In this document: one piece after another, positions 9,310 to 17,408 of the stretch
Layout of the letters: the number at the start of each line of letters is the position of its first letter
Position numbering within the stretch: the stretch's first letter is position 1
Source: Labilibacter sediminis
GTDB lineage: Bacteria; Bacteroidota; Bacteroidia; Bacteroidales; Marinilabiliaceae
DNA: 50,797 bases
Assembly (NCBI RefSeq): GCF_005877885.1
Contig: NZ_VCHY01000031.1
Location: 1 to 50,797, forward strand
Reading direction: 5' to 3'
Notes under the pieces: generated by a model
What the model was told of the DNA's origin: nothing
What the model saw: the letters and a program-made list of their open reading frames with translations, nothing else
Databases searched by the model: none
Position numbers and translations under genes: made by a program

Positions 9310-9783
9310 CTAATCGTGATGGTATGGTTGGTTTTTTAAAATTGTCATAGCACGATACAATTGTTCTGTAAAAATCAAACGTATCATTTGATGTGAGAAA
9401 GTCATTCGGGAGAGAGATACCTTACCATTAGCCTTACTATATACTTCCTTTGAGAATCCGTAAGGGCCACCTATTACAAACACCAGCCGCTTTAAACCTC
9501 TCAATGATTTTTGTTCTATAAATCCAGAAAACTCTCTTGAGCTAAAAGCCTTACCTCCTTCATCTAACAAAACTACCTCATCACCAGCTTGTAACTGTTG
9601 CAGTATCAATTCCCCTTCCTTATTTTTTTGCTGATCCTCTCTTAAATTTTTAGTGTTTTTAAGATCTGGTATAATCTTCATTTCAAATGGAATGTAATGC
9701 TTTAATCTATCTAAATATTTGCGTATACCCGTTTCTAAATACGCTTCATCCGTTTTTCCTATTAATACCAATACTACCTTCAT
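9310..9783 (-). CDS. rlmH: 23S rRNA pseudouridine-1915 N3-methyltransferase RlmH
   Basis: RlmH is a SPOUT-class methyltransferase that uses S-adenosylmethionine to methylate pseudouridine 1915 in helix 69 of 23S rRNA on the assembled ribosome. The protein has 157 residues, the family standard. It starts MKVVLVLIGKT, has the SAM-binding VIGGPYGFS loop, and ends with the conserved LSRMTFSHQMIRLIFTEQ segment and a YHHD tail. A longer in-frame start at 9861 adds a non-homologous 26-residue N-terminus and is rejected. It is followed after 12 nt by the large histidine-kinase gene. Confidence 0.96.
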   Translation of the reverse strand: MKVVLVLIGKTDEAYLETGIRKYLDRLKHYIPFEMKIIPDLKNTKNLREDQQKNKEGELILQQLQAGDEVVLLDEGGKAFSSREFSGFIEQKSLRGLKRLVFVIGGPYGFSKEVYSKANGKVSLSRMTFSHQMIRLIFTEQLYRAMTILKNQPYHHD

Positions 9784-10152
9784 TGTAAAACTAAAAAGAG
9801 GGAAATTCCCTGTTAAATCCCAGACATATACCAGCCTGTTACAAAATAAACTAACAGCCATCTAAATGCTATAACCATGCAATTATTGCAAAGAAAGCAC
9901 CACAATAATCATGCTGTGAATTACAAAATAAAGAATATAAACTTTAATTATGAGGTTTAATCTTCAGTTTATTAAGTATTTCATCTATTAATTTACAAAT
10001 TAACAGACATATACTCTTTATTTTTAAACACTTAACCCCACCTACACATCAGATTTATATAAAAATAAACCAAGATACATGTACAAAAACAATCATTTTA
10101 TGTGGTTTAATATTTGTAATACTATATTTTTGTTGAACCAAAAGTTGAACGA
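9784..10152. other. AT-rich divergent intergenic region
   Basis: This gene-free stretch of 369 bp separates rlmH (-) from the DUF4783 gene (+). It must hold the rlmH promoter, for which TATGTCTG on the minus strand near 9815-9822 is only a weak candidate, and the DUF4783/nadC promoter. I see no RNA gene, long repeat or conserved frame in the rest. Confidence 0.5.
10101..10132 (+). promoter_or_regulatory. Candidate promoter of DUF4783-nadC
   Basis: TATTTTTG (10125-10132) matches the -7 consensus TAnnTTTG. The -33 position, TGTG at 10101-10104 with 20-bp spacing, is weak. The predicted leader is about 14 nt. Confidence 0.4.
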
Positions 10153-10560
10153 ATGAAAAAATTTAGATCAACAATTACAATAGGGTTACTTATTCCAATT
10201 ATGGTATTAAGCTTTTCGCTTAAGTCATTTGGACAGTTTCCTGATGGAATAATATTGGCTACTCAAAAAACTGATGCCAAAGAACTCTCGGTATACTTTA
10301 ATAGTAAAGTAGAATTGGTATTGCCACAAAAATCCGGAGTTTTTAGCAAATCACAGGCTCGCCTCGTACTTGAAGATTTTTTTAATAAAAATCCCAATAC
10401 TCAGTTTAAAATCATACACCAGGGCGATAGAGAGAACTCATCATTTGCCATTGGCAAATACCGAACAACAAACAAAGTATATAGGTTCTACTTTTTAACC
10501 AAAACAAAGAACGAAAAAACCTATATTCACCAATTAAGGATTGAGAAAGAAGATGATTAA
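10153..10560 (+). CDS. DUF4783 family exported protein
   Basis: A 135-residue protein with a hydrophobic signal sequence (about residues 1-28, ending near SFGQ), then a small alpha/beta domain. The C-terminal pattern (YRFYFLTKTKNEKTYIHQL) is that of the Bacteroidota DUF4783 family, a small NTF2-like fold of unknown role. The predicted location is the periplasm. Its 3' end overlaps the likely nadC start by 8 bp, so the two are translationally coupled. I know no direct link to NAD synthesis. The pairing is what the sequence shows. Confidence 0.75.
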   Translation: MKKFRSTITIGLLIPIMVLSFSLKSFGQFPDGIILATQKTDAKELSVYFNSKVELVLPQKSGVFSKSQARLVLEDFFNKNPNTQFKIIHQGDRENSSFAIGKYRTTNKVYRFYFLTKTKNEKTYIHQLRIEKEDD

Positions 10561-11398
10561 TGAAAATGTATTGAATAGTATTATCGATAATGCTATTCGC
10601 GAAGATATTGGAGATGGAGATCACTCCTCTTTAGCATGTATACCTGAATCTGCTAGCGGAAAAGCACAGTTATTGGCTAAAGAAAATGGAATTATAGCAG
10701 GCGTTGAAATTGCAGAAAAGGTTTTTAAAAAATTTGACCCTCAAATAAAAATTGAGACTTTTATTAAGGATGGAACCCCAATTAAAAAGGGTGATGTCGT
10801 TTTTATTGTTGAAGGAAAAGTTCTTGATCTGCTTAAAGCCGAAAGACTTGTTTTAAACATTATGCAGCGCATGAGTGGTATTGCTACCAGCACCAACATA
10901 TATGTAAACAAACTACAAGGTCTTAAAACCAAAGTTCTGGATACCAGAAAAACAACGCCGGGATTAAGAGAAATAGAGAAACTTGCTGTAAAAATTGGCG
11001 GAGGAGTAAACCACAGAATCGGCTTATACGATATGATAATGTTAAAAGACAATCACATTGATTTTGCCGGAGGTATTCCTAAGGCCATTCATGCCGTTCA
11101 TGAATATCTCAAAGAAAAAGGTAAGGATTTAAAAATTGAAGTTGAAGTAAGAAACTTTGAAGAGCTTAATGAGGTAATTGAAACAGGCGGTATTCATCGC
11201 ATTATGCTGGATAACTTTACTCCTGAGGAAACTTTAAAAGCGGTAAAACTAATAGACGGCAGGTTTGAAACCGAATCGTCAGGCGGAATTACTCTGGATA
11301 CGTTAAGAGACTACGCAGAATGTGGTGTTGACTATATTTCGGTAGGCGCTTTAACGCATCATATTAAAAGTTTAGATTTAAGTTTAAAGGCACTATAG
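10553..11398 (+). CDS. nadC: Nicotinate-nucleotide pyrophosphorylase (carboxylating), QPRTase
   Basis: NadC converts quinolinate and PRPP to nicotinate mononucleotide and CO2 in de novo NAD synthesis in the cytoplasm. The 281-residue protein is the standard length. It shows the type II PRTase features LNIMQRMSGIAT, LDTRKTTPGLR, the active-site stretch GGGVNHRIGLYDMIMLKDNH, and the C-terminal GGI and SVGALTH loops that bind phosphate. The chosen ATG at 10553 overlaps the DUF4783 stop by 8 bp. A TTG at 10541 would add only four residues and is less likely. An intrinsic terminator follows after 22 bp. Confidence 0.95.
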   Translation: MINENVLNSIIDNAIREDIGDGDHSSLACIPESASGKAQLLAKENGIIAGVEIAEKVFKKFDPQIKIETFIKDGTPIKKGDVVFIVEGKVLDLLKAERLVLNIMQRMSGIATSTNIYVNKLQGLKTKVLDTRKTTPGLREIEKLAVKIGGGVNHRIGLYDMIMLKDNHIDFAGGIPKAIHAVHEYLKEKGKDLKIEVEVRNFEELNEVIETGGIHRIMLDNFTPEETLKAVKLIDGRFETESSGGITLDTLRDYAECGVDYISVGALTHHIKSLDLSLKAL

Positions 11399-11420
11399 CA
11401 TTACATAAAAACAAACACTT

Positions 11421-11450
11421 AAGCTGGTATTTTTAATACCGGCTTTTTTT
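11421..11450 (+). terminator. Intrinsic terminator of nadC
   Basis: A stem of about 10 bp (agctggtatt / aataccggct, with one G-T pair) with a very short loop, followed by seven T residues. Confidence 0.85.
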
Positions 11451-11696
11451 ATCCCCATCCCCAGCTGCTTCTCCCCTTCTCTATACATCCGCATAAATTA
11501 AGGGCATATTGAATCCTTCTTATAACTAGACTTTATAAAAATTATTGATTACATTTAGATATACCCAGATACCCAAACAAAGGGACTAATTATTATTTTA
11601 TTTGATATTGTAAAGATCAGTTTGCAAACTTATAGTTTTTTAGTAAAATTCGTTTTGTGGAATGATATTTATGATATCCTTAAAAAATCACAGACT

Positions 11697-12068
11697 ATGA
11701 AAAACGGATCGATTCAGCTTATGGACTTAGAGTTTGAGTATAAAATATGGAAAAAACGCCTAGACCTTTTTCTTAAGGAAGTAGATATTCTTATCGACAG
11801 AAACCTGCACCTTAGTCCCGAATGGAAACACAATTCTTTAAACTCAATTGAATTATTAGCCTTAGAAGAACACAAAGAAACTTTGAGTAAGCTAAGAAAC
11901 AGAATTGAGGTAAAAGAACAGGAATTAAAATACTACAACAAAGATTTTCCTATTACAGAACAGCATGATTACTACCTGGACCATTTGGATTTGCGGACAA
12001 AAAATGACCAATCATTAAGTATTCACCTCGACAGAATCAGCGATATAATCAAGGCAATTGGCGTATAA
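11697..12068 (+). CDS. Small helical protein of unknown function
   Basis: I do not recognise this gene. From the ATG at 11697 it encodes 123 residues with no signal peptide or membrane segment. The sequence is strongly charged and predicted helical, with coiled-coil-like stretches (KEVDILIDRN; LSKLRNRIEVKEQELKYY), so a dimeric cytoplasmic protein is plausible. An upstream in-frame start at 11622 would add 25 residues with different character and is not favoured. It stands alone between the nadC terminator and the FKBP gene. Confidence 0.55.
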   Translation: MKNGSIQLMDLEFEYKIWKKRLDLFLKEVDILIDRNLHLSPEWKHNSLNSIELLALEEHKETLSKLRNRIEVKEQELKYYNKDFPITEQHDYYLDHLDLRTKNDQSLSIHLDRISDIIKAIGV

Positions 12069-12107
12069 AAGCTATAAATCTATGATGCTGATCTTCCATC
12101 TTTAAGA

Positions 12108-12141
12108 TTAGCGGGTTATCTTTTTGAAAATACTATATTTG
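12108..12141 (+). promoter_or_regulatory. Promoter of the FKBP gene
   Basis: TATATTTG (12134-12141) is a perfect -7 box. TTAG at 12108-12111 is a possible -33 box at 22 bp. Because a TTG-initiated longer frame begins at 12124, inside this promoter, the start at 12157 is favoured. Confidence 0.5.
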
Positions 12142-12156
12142 CCCCAAATTAAGCAA

Positions 12157-12588
12157 ATGGCCAGAAACAAAGGGAAAAAGCAAAGCGGTGGTTCTGCAGG
12201 GCAGAATAGAAAAAAGTCTGAAGATTTTTTATTTCAAAACCTAAAGAAGAAAGGAATACACGAAACAAGTTCCGGCCTTCAGTATGAAGTCATCAAAGAG
12301 GGAGATGGTGATCGGCCTTCGCAGGATAGTACGGTAAAAGTTCATCAACGAGCCTTATTATTAGGAGGTAAAATTTTAGACGATACCTACAAAGAAAATG
12401 CACCGATGGAATTTAAGCTTGATGAAGTGATCGAAGGTTATCAGGAGGGCTTATTAATGATGAAAACCGGATGCAGATATAAACTTTACGTGCCGCCTGA
12501 GCTGGGTTGGGGTAAAAAAGGTTCCGGAGGAAGAATTGGCCCTTATGCTGTTGTCATTTTCGATGTTACTTTGCTCGAAATTTTATAA
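12157..12588 (+). CDS. Cytoplasmic FKBP-type peptidyl-prolyl isomerase
   Basis: A 143-residue protein. A basic N-terminal tail (RNKGKKQSGG) precedes an FKBP domain at about 45-143: SGLQYEVIKEGDG, VKVHQRALLLGGKILDDTY, F-LDEVIEGYQEGL, YVPPELGWG, RIGPYAVVIFDVTLL. The fold is clear, but binding-pocket positions differ from classical FKBPs. The usual HYTG and FDSS motifs read HQRALL and LDDT, and the conserved Trp of VIxGW is Tyr, so isomerase activity may be weak and a chaperone role is possible. There is no signal peptide. Its stop codon directly abuts the stop codon of the convergent btuD-like gene. Confidence 0.82.
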   Translation: MARNKGKKQSGGSAGQNRKKSEDFLFQNLKKKGIHETSSGLQYEVIKEGDGDRPSQDSTVKVHQRALLLGGKILDDTYKENAPMEFKLDEVIEGYQEGLLMMKTGCRYKLYVPPELGWGKKGSGGRIGPYAVVIFDVTLLEIL

Positions 12589-13614
12589 TTACATGCTTTC
12601 CGTTATCTTTTGCATTAGCTCCTGAATATTTTCGCAGGTAGCCAATAATTTGCTTTGTTTATACAGACTAAAAGAATGGCTTCCATTTGAGCTCACTTCA
12701 ATAAGCCAATCACTATTTTTAGCTACCGGTTTGTACCCCAGTCTGTATAAAGCTCTTGCAACCCATTCATGGGCAATTCCGGATCCCTTAAGGGTTACCT
12801 CTATCCTGTTTCCGCTATGATATTTAAAAGATCCTGTGTTATTATCGAAATACACACCGTCCCGCTCAAAAAAGCTTTTAAAATCGTTTGATAAAACAAG
12901 ATCTTCAGGAATTCCCTGCTGCATGCTTTTACCCTGTGCCAACAGCCATATTTTATCTGCAGTTTGAAGTGCCATATCCAAATCGTGAGTAGAAAGCAAA
13001 ATACCCCGCTTACTTTCTCTGGATAACTTTCTCAACAATTGCATGATTTCAATTTTAGCCGGAAGATCCAAAAACGCTGTTGGCTCATCTAAAATAATAA
13101 AAGGAGTTTCCTGAACAAGAGCTTTAGCTATCATTGCCTTCTGTCGCTCTCCATCACTCATCTTATCAATATAATGATGTGTAAATCCACCTAAACCAAC
13201 TTCCTGAATTGCACGTAAAACAAGAGCTTTATCATGATCGGTTAGTTTGCCAAAATATCCGGTATAAGGTGTGCGCCCAAGCGAAACCAGTTCAAATACA
13301 GTTAAATTTTGAACCTGAAGTTTATCTGTTAAAACAACACTTACTCTTTTTGCTCGTTGTCTTTCCGTAAGATCTTGTAACCTGATATCTCCGAAACAGA
13401 TATCTCCACTTAAAGGCTTTAAAAATCCGGATAAAGTTTTTATAAGCGTTGACTTTCCAGCTCCATTGGGACCAAGTAAACACACAAACTCTCCTTTATT
13501 CACGGAAACATTTATATCCTGATGTAATGCTTTTTCCTTGCGATCGTAACCAACTGCCAGATCAACAACATTTAGCAACACTTCTGTATCTGTCTTCTTT
13601 TGCATATCCATCAT
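12589..13614 (-). CDS. btuD: Vitamin B12 ABC importer, ATP-binding subunit
   Basis: A 341-residue ATPase energising import through the adjacent FecCD/BtuC-type permease. Walker A GPNGAGKST is at 48-56, the signature is MSDGERQK, and Walker B is IILDEPT. A C-terminal extension of about 80 residues beyond the usual FhuC/BtuD length is unexplained. The ATG abuts the TAG stop of the permease gene, so translation is coupled. The B12 assignment rests on the cobalamin riboswitch leading this operon. From protein sequence alone a siderophore importer would be equally possible. Confidence 0.85.
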   Translation of the reverse strand: MMDMQKKTDTEVLLNVVDLAVGYDRKEKALHQDINVSVNKGEFVCLLGPNGAGKSTLIKTLSGFLKPLSGDICFGDIRLQDLTERQRAKRVSVVLTDKLQVQNLTVFELVSLGRTPYTGYFGKLTDHDKALVLRAIQEVGLGGFTHHYIDKMSDGERQKAMIAKALVQETPFIILDEPTAFLDLPAKIEIMQLLRKLSRESKRGILLSTHDLDMALQTADKIWLLAQGKSMQQGIPEDLVLSNDFKSFFERDGVYFDNNTGSFKYHSGNRIEVTLKGSGIAHEWVARALYRLGYKPVAKNSDWLIEVSSNGSHSFSLYKQSKLLATCENIQELMQKITESM

Positions 13615-14661
13615 CTATTGAGTTAATCTTCTTCGCTTTAAAATTACAGATACAACAATGGGTGCTCCTATTAACGATGTGATAGAATTTATTGGTAAAG
13701 CACCATCAAATCCTGGTAACCTGGCAATCACATTACACACCAAGGCAAGTACAGCCCCAAAAATAATAACCGCAGGAACCAACACTGAATGGTCCGCCGT
13801 TTTAAATACACCCTTTGACAAATGTGGAACAGCCAATCCTAAAAAGGCAATTGGTCCACAAAATGCAGTGACCGTAGCTGTTAACAAGCCGGTAACCACT
13901 AATATACTCAACCTCGACCTTTTTATATTTAATCCCAGGTTAGCTGCATAATTTTCACCCAATAACAAAACATTCAAAGGCTTAATTAAAAACAGAGAAC
14001 CTGCTAAACCCACCAACACCAATGGAACAAATATGCTAAGCTTATCCCACGAAACATTGTTAAAACTTCCCAAGCCCCAAATTACAAAGGCCTGAATATC
14101 ATCCTTAGAACTAATAAACTGCAATAAACCAACTATGGCACTTGAAGCATAACCAACCATTATTCCAACAATAAGCAACATAGCATTGTTCTTTAACTTT
14201 CTGGCTAAAAACAAAACCATCAGTAATACAAATACAGACCCAATAAAAGCCGCCATTACTATGGTTAAAGAAGCAAACATTCCTAAATGACTAATGGCTT
14301 TACCTCCAATTGCACCAAACAGTAACACAACAATAGCTACACCTAAACCTGCACCCGAACTAATACCTAGTATTGAGGGGCCTGCTAAAGGATTACGAAA
14401 CAAGGTTTGCATTTGCAGGCCTCCGGCAGCTAAACCCGCCCCGGCAAGTAAAGCAGTGATAGCCTGAGGCAAACGTGATTTCAATAAGATATTGCGCCAT
14501 ATTTCGTTTTCCAGTTCTATGCCTACCATCCATTTAATAATCTCACTAAATGGAATATAAACAGATCCTAAAGAAATATTTGCCAGAAATACTAACAACA
14601 AAACAATTGTTAGCACCATATATGCCAGTTTCTTTCGTCCTTTTGCCTCGTCTCCCTGCAT
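13615..14661 (-). CDS. btuC: Vitamin B12 ABC importer, FecCD/BtuC-type permease
   Basis: A 348-residue inner-membrane protein with about ten hydrophobic helices. It carries family motifs: RLPQAITALLAGAGLAAGG and the FRNPLAGPSILGISSGAG loop near the N-terminus, then FLGLAVPH and ARLPG...LPINSITSLIGAP at the C-terminus. This is the FecCD/BtuC transporter family. The gene is 10 nt after the binding-protein gene and abuts the ATPase gene. With the upstream cobalamin riboswitch, a corrinoid substrate is the best inference. Confidence 0.87.
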   Translation of the reverse strand: MQGDEAKGRKKLAYMVLTIVLLLVFLANISLGSVYIPFSEIIKWMVGIELENEIWRNILLKSRLPQAITALLAGAGLAAGGLQMQTLFRNPLAGPSILGISSGAGLGVAIVVLLFGAIGGKAISHLGMFASLTIVMAAFIGSVFVLLMVLFLARKLKNNAMLLIVGIMVGYASSAIVGLLQFISSKDDIQAFVIWGLGSFNNVSWDKLSIFVPLVLVGLAGSLFLIKPLNVLLLGENYAANLGLNIKRSRLSILVVTGLLTATVTAFCGPIAFLGLAVPHLSKGVFKTADHSVLVPAVIIFGAVLALVCNVIARLPGFDGALPINSITSLIGAPIVVSVILKRRRLTQ

Positions 14662-14671
14662 ACCTGATAGA

Positions 14672-15799
14672 CTATTCTTTTATTAATCGATGATAATACA
14701 CCTGAGAGTAATCCTTCAACAATTCAGGATGAAACAACTTTACCATATCAGCCAAAACAACATCTGGCTCGAGTAAACCTTTTTCGTAAAAAAGGGAATT
14801 ATTCGTATTTGAAAAGATTACATTCTTGTTTTTAAATGCCTTAAAGTCTGCATACCTTGGATCTAATTTTTCCAATTCAGAATAGCTGTACTCTCCGTTA
14901 TGATTCACCAATATTGACCAAAAATCACAATTTCCCCCGGCTTCGTAAACTGTTTCAAAATCATAACTTAAAGAACCAGTTCCCGGGCGATCTTTAAAAA
15001 TATAATCAACATTGGCATCCTTTAAAAAATTGGCATTATAACTCTGTGCTGCCGGAACATACCAAATACCCTGGTAGGTTTTTCCAGTAACAACTGTGGG
15101 ATATGATTTTGATTGACTGGCCAACTCTTTTACTGCATTGTACTTAGCAGCAATTTCCTCAACTACTTTTATGGCCTCTGCTTCTTTATTAAAAAAAGCA
15201 GCCACATAAACCAACCACTCCACTCTACCTAAAGGTGTATTTTCAAGATAACTACTATTGGTAGATACATTAATACCAGCATCCCGTACTGGTCCATAAA
15301 AATCATCCTTAAATGGAGAAACCATCATCATATCAGGATTTAATGACATTAGCAATTCTAAATCAGGGGCAAATGCCGTACCTATATTTCTAATAGTTCC
15401 TTTCTTAAGTCCGTTTTGAACAAACTTGTTAGACACATACTCAGGCTCTGCCATTCCGACCAACTGTTCCAGCACCTTTAGCTTGTGCGCATAACTAATT
15501 TGGGTAGATGTAACTGCAACCCATTTTTTAACGGGCAAACTTATCGTCTTAGGATTATTCAGAATAAAATCCGGATTACCAGAAAGTACTGTAGTATAAG
15601 GAGCTGCAGTTGAATCCCATGGATGAGAAACCTCTATGACCTTATGGTCCTTAAAATACTTTATTTTAAACATGTTAGCATACTTAGGAACATACAACGA
15701 ATCGGCTTGTTGCATAACAGTATGCGCTTTTTTGACATCTATTAAACAGCTACATAACAAAGCTGTAACACACAAATACAGGACTATTTTTTTTACCAT
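14672..15799 (-). CDS. btuF: Vitamin B12-type substrate-binding lipoprotein
   Basis: A 375-residue periplasmic binding protein (TroA/BtuF fold) delivering substrate to the adjacent permease. The N-terminus is a lipoprotein signal (MVKKIVLYLCVTALLCSC), with Cys18 as the likely lipidated residue. Later segments such as ISYAHKLKVLEQLVGMAEP and LNPDMMMVSP are typical of iron-complex/B12 binding proteins. An alternative GTG start lies at 15805, two codons earlier, and has better spacing to a GGGAG sequence. It is the first gene after the cobalamin riboswitch. Confidence 0.82.
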   Translation of the reverse strand: MVKKIVLYLCVTALLCSCLIDVKKAHTVMQQADSLYVPKYANMFKIKYFKDHKVIEVSHPWDSTAAPYTTVLSGNPDFILNNPKTISLPVKKWVAVTSTQISYAHKLKVLEQLVGMAEPEYVSNKFVQNGLKKGTIRNIGTAFAPDLELLMSLNPDMMMVSPFKDDFYGPVRDAGINVSTNSSYLENTPLGRVEWLVYVAAFFNKEAEAIKVVEEIAAKYNAVKELASQSKSYPTVVTGKTYQGIWYVPAAQSYNANFLKDANVDYIFKDRPGTGSLSYDFETVYEAGGNCDFWSILVNHNGEYSYSELEKLDPRYADFKAFKNKNVIFSNTNNSLFYEKGLLEPDVVLADMVKLFHPELLKDYSQVYYHRLIKE

Positions 15800-15837
15800 G
15801 ATCACTTTTTCTCCCGAAAGCTTAATGAAACATATGG

Positions 15838-16008
15838 TTTATGGCAGGTTTTCCGACTTTCTTTATGAGCACCTTCCCATTACAAAATTGCAACAGTGGT
15901 ATAAAACTCACCTGTTTAAAGGCAGACTACGGCTGCGGGTACAGTTCCTGAATTCCAAAACGTTGGTTACAGGATTCCCTTTATTGATGCACAACGCATC
16001 ACCACAAA
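15838..16008 (-). promoter_or_regulatory. Cobalamin (adenosylcobalamin) riboswitch
   Basis: Read on the minus strand, the leader contains the ordered cobalamin-riboswitch core: AAAGGGAATCCTG, ATTCAGGAACTGTACCCGC, AGCCGTAGTCTGCC, CCACTG, GGGAAGGTGCTC, and the B12 box near 15843-15860 (AAGTCGGAAAACCTGCC). The upstream tgatgc/gcatca pair can form an early helix. The element sits about 40 nt before the first gene of the btuF-C-D-like operon and should repress it when cobalamin is plentiful. Confidence 0.93.
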
Positions 16009-16014
16009 CTTGTG

Positions 16015-16022
16015 CAAAAGTA
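16015..16022 (-). promoter_or_regulatory. -7 element of the riboswitch transcript
   Basis: The minus strand reads TACTTTTG, a perfect TAnnTTTG box. It places the transcript start near 16008, exactly at the 5' edge of the riboswitch. No clear -33 TTTG is seen. Confidence 0.5.
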
Positions 16023-16064
16023 CATTAATTCATTGAAATTGCCTAGCAGACTTTAACTCAGGTT

Positions 16065-17186
16065 TTACAATCCAAAGCGATATTGTATACCTCCAATGTA
16101 TTGTGTTCTGGAACCTAACATACCTGCTTCGAAACGAAACATTAGATTTTTATTATACTGATATTGGCTACCTACTATAAAATTCCACATTTTACGCTGA
16201 CGTTTATCTAAACTATACTGAACAGTTTCTGCTCTTGAGGCAGTATCTAAAACCTTATCTCCTAAATTTAATGCAGCCTCAGCCGCTTCCTTTTTAACTA
16301 AGTTCTCTATCTTCTCCTGTGGAGTTAATCCATCCCACCAGTCGTTTAAAGTTTGTTGGGCATCTGCAATTTTTTCCTGTCCCCCTTCTATCTTACTATC
16401 CATTTCAGGCCACAAATCTCTTAAAATAAGAGAGCCATCTGTTTGTCCTCCCATCTTTACTCTAAATCCGCCAACCCAAACAGCAATATTGCTTTGGGGT
16501 TTTTTAAACTGAAATGTTTTCCCAAATCGAGGACCAAAAATAAAAATCTTGGCAGGATCATCAAGTTCCGGAATGTCGGACCAGGTCCAGTTCATATCCA
16601 AAGCAAAGAAACCACCTGCTACACCCACTGTAGGCGTAATACCAAAACCAAATGTTGTCGCTTCAAACTTTGCTGTTGTTTCAGCATCCATCACTTTAAC
16701 CCAATCCCAATTTAACTCTTCATTTTCGAAAGTAAAGTTACCCGGCATATACATACCAAAACCTACATTGGTTTCACTTTGTGATCTGGCATAAATACCA
16801 TACACATTTAAAAATGGAAATATCCATAAATCAGGTCTAAAATTAACCGCATTACTAAGCGCTGTAGCTTTATCAAATCTAACAATTTCATCAATACCAA
16901 ACATTTGACCATGATTAAAACCAACATGTAAATCTGAGATTAAAATGTCTGACTTCTGATTCACATATTGGACGCTCAAACCTGCTGAATAAGGAATATC
17001 AAATCCTAACTTTGTTACTTTGTCACCCAAAATAGGTAACAAATAAGGATAATCTGTATTTTTTAAACTATCTATTATCTCTTGTTTTCTTTTTTCTGTT
17101 ACCTTATTGGAATAATTTTGAGCCGTTAAACCTGAACAAAACACCACAATAAATATCCCGATAAATATAAATGCTCTTAATCTCAT
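16065..17186 (-). CDS. Predicted outer-membrane beta-barrel protein, function unknown
   Basis: A 373-residue exported protein with a signal peptide (about 1-22, cleavage after LTAQ). Amphipathic, aromatic-rich strands follow (LSVQYVNQKSDILISDLHVG; VGFGMYMPGNFTF; FRFEAGMLGSRTQYIGGI), and it ends ...QYRFGL, a terminal aromatic pattern typical of outer-membrane barrels. An internal charged helical insert (about 270-325, DAQQTLNDWWDGLTPQEKIE) may be a periplasmic or plug segment. I do not recognise a named family. Its gene is upstream of and parallel to the B12 operon, but the riboswitch promoter lies in between, so it is not part of that transcript unless readthrough occurs. Confidence 0.65.
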   Translation of the reverse strand: MRLRAFIFIGIFIVVFCSGLTAQNYSNKVTEKRKQEIIDSLKNTDYPYLLPILGDKVTKLGFDIPYSAGLSVQYVNQKSDILISDLHVGFNHGQMFGIDEIVRFDKATALSNAVNFRPDLWIFPFLNVYGIYARSQSETNVGFGMYMPGNFTFENEELNWDWVKVMDAETTAKFEATTFGFGITPTVGVAGGFFALDMNWTWSDIPELDDPAKIFIFGPRFGKTFQFKKPQSNIAVWVGGFRVKMGGQTDGSLILRDLWPEMDSKIEGGQEKIADAQQTLNDWWDGLTPQEKIENLVKKEAAEAALNLGDKVLDTASRAETVQYSLDKRQRKMWNFIVGSQYQYNKNLMFRFEAGMLGSRTQYIGGIQYRFGL

Positions 17187-17408
17187 AGTCTAATTATTTA
17201 TTAAATTCTCATTAAAGATAATACGAAATTAACTCTCATTAAAAATTTTTTAACTAACCCACTAAGCATGAGCACCAGTATAAATACACATAAAATTGAC
17301 ATGACTTAACATCCTGTTATTACTGATTTCTATATCTGAATCAATTATTTGGAATAATTCAATTTCCCAATTTTCACTATTATTATATACTTTCTTACAT
17401 TTGTTTTA

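Noticed and set aside
15636-16028. Plus-strand frame across the riboswitch
   Set aside because: It is antisense to the btuF start and the cobalamin riboswitch, whose conserved RNA core explains the sequence.
17396-17403. TACATTTG as a promoter for the NTP_transf_5 gene
   Set aside because: It matches the -7 consensus but lies so close to the ATG at 17409 that the transcript would be leaderless, and the -33 box is poor.
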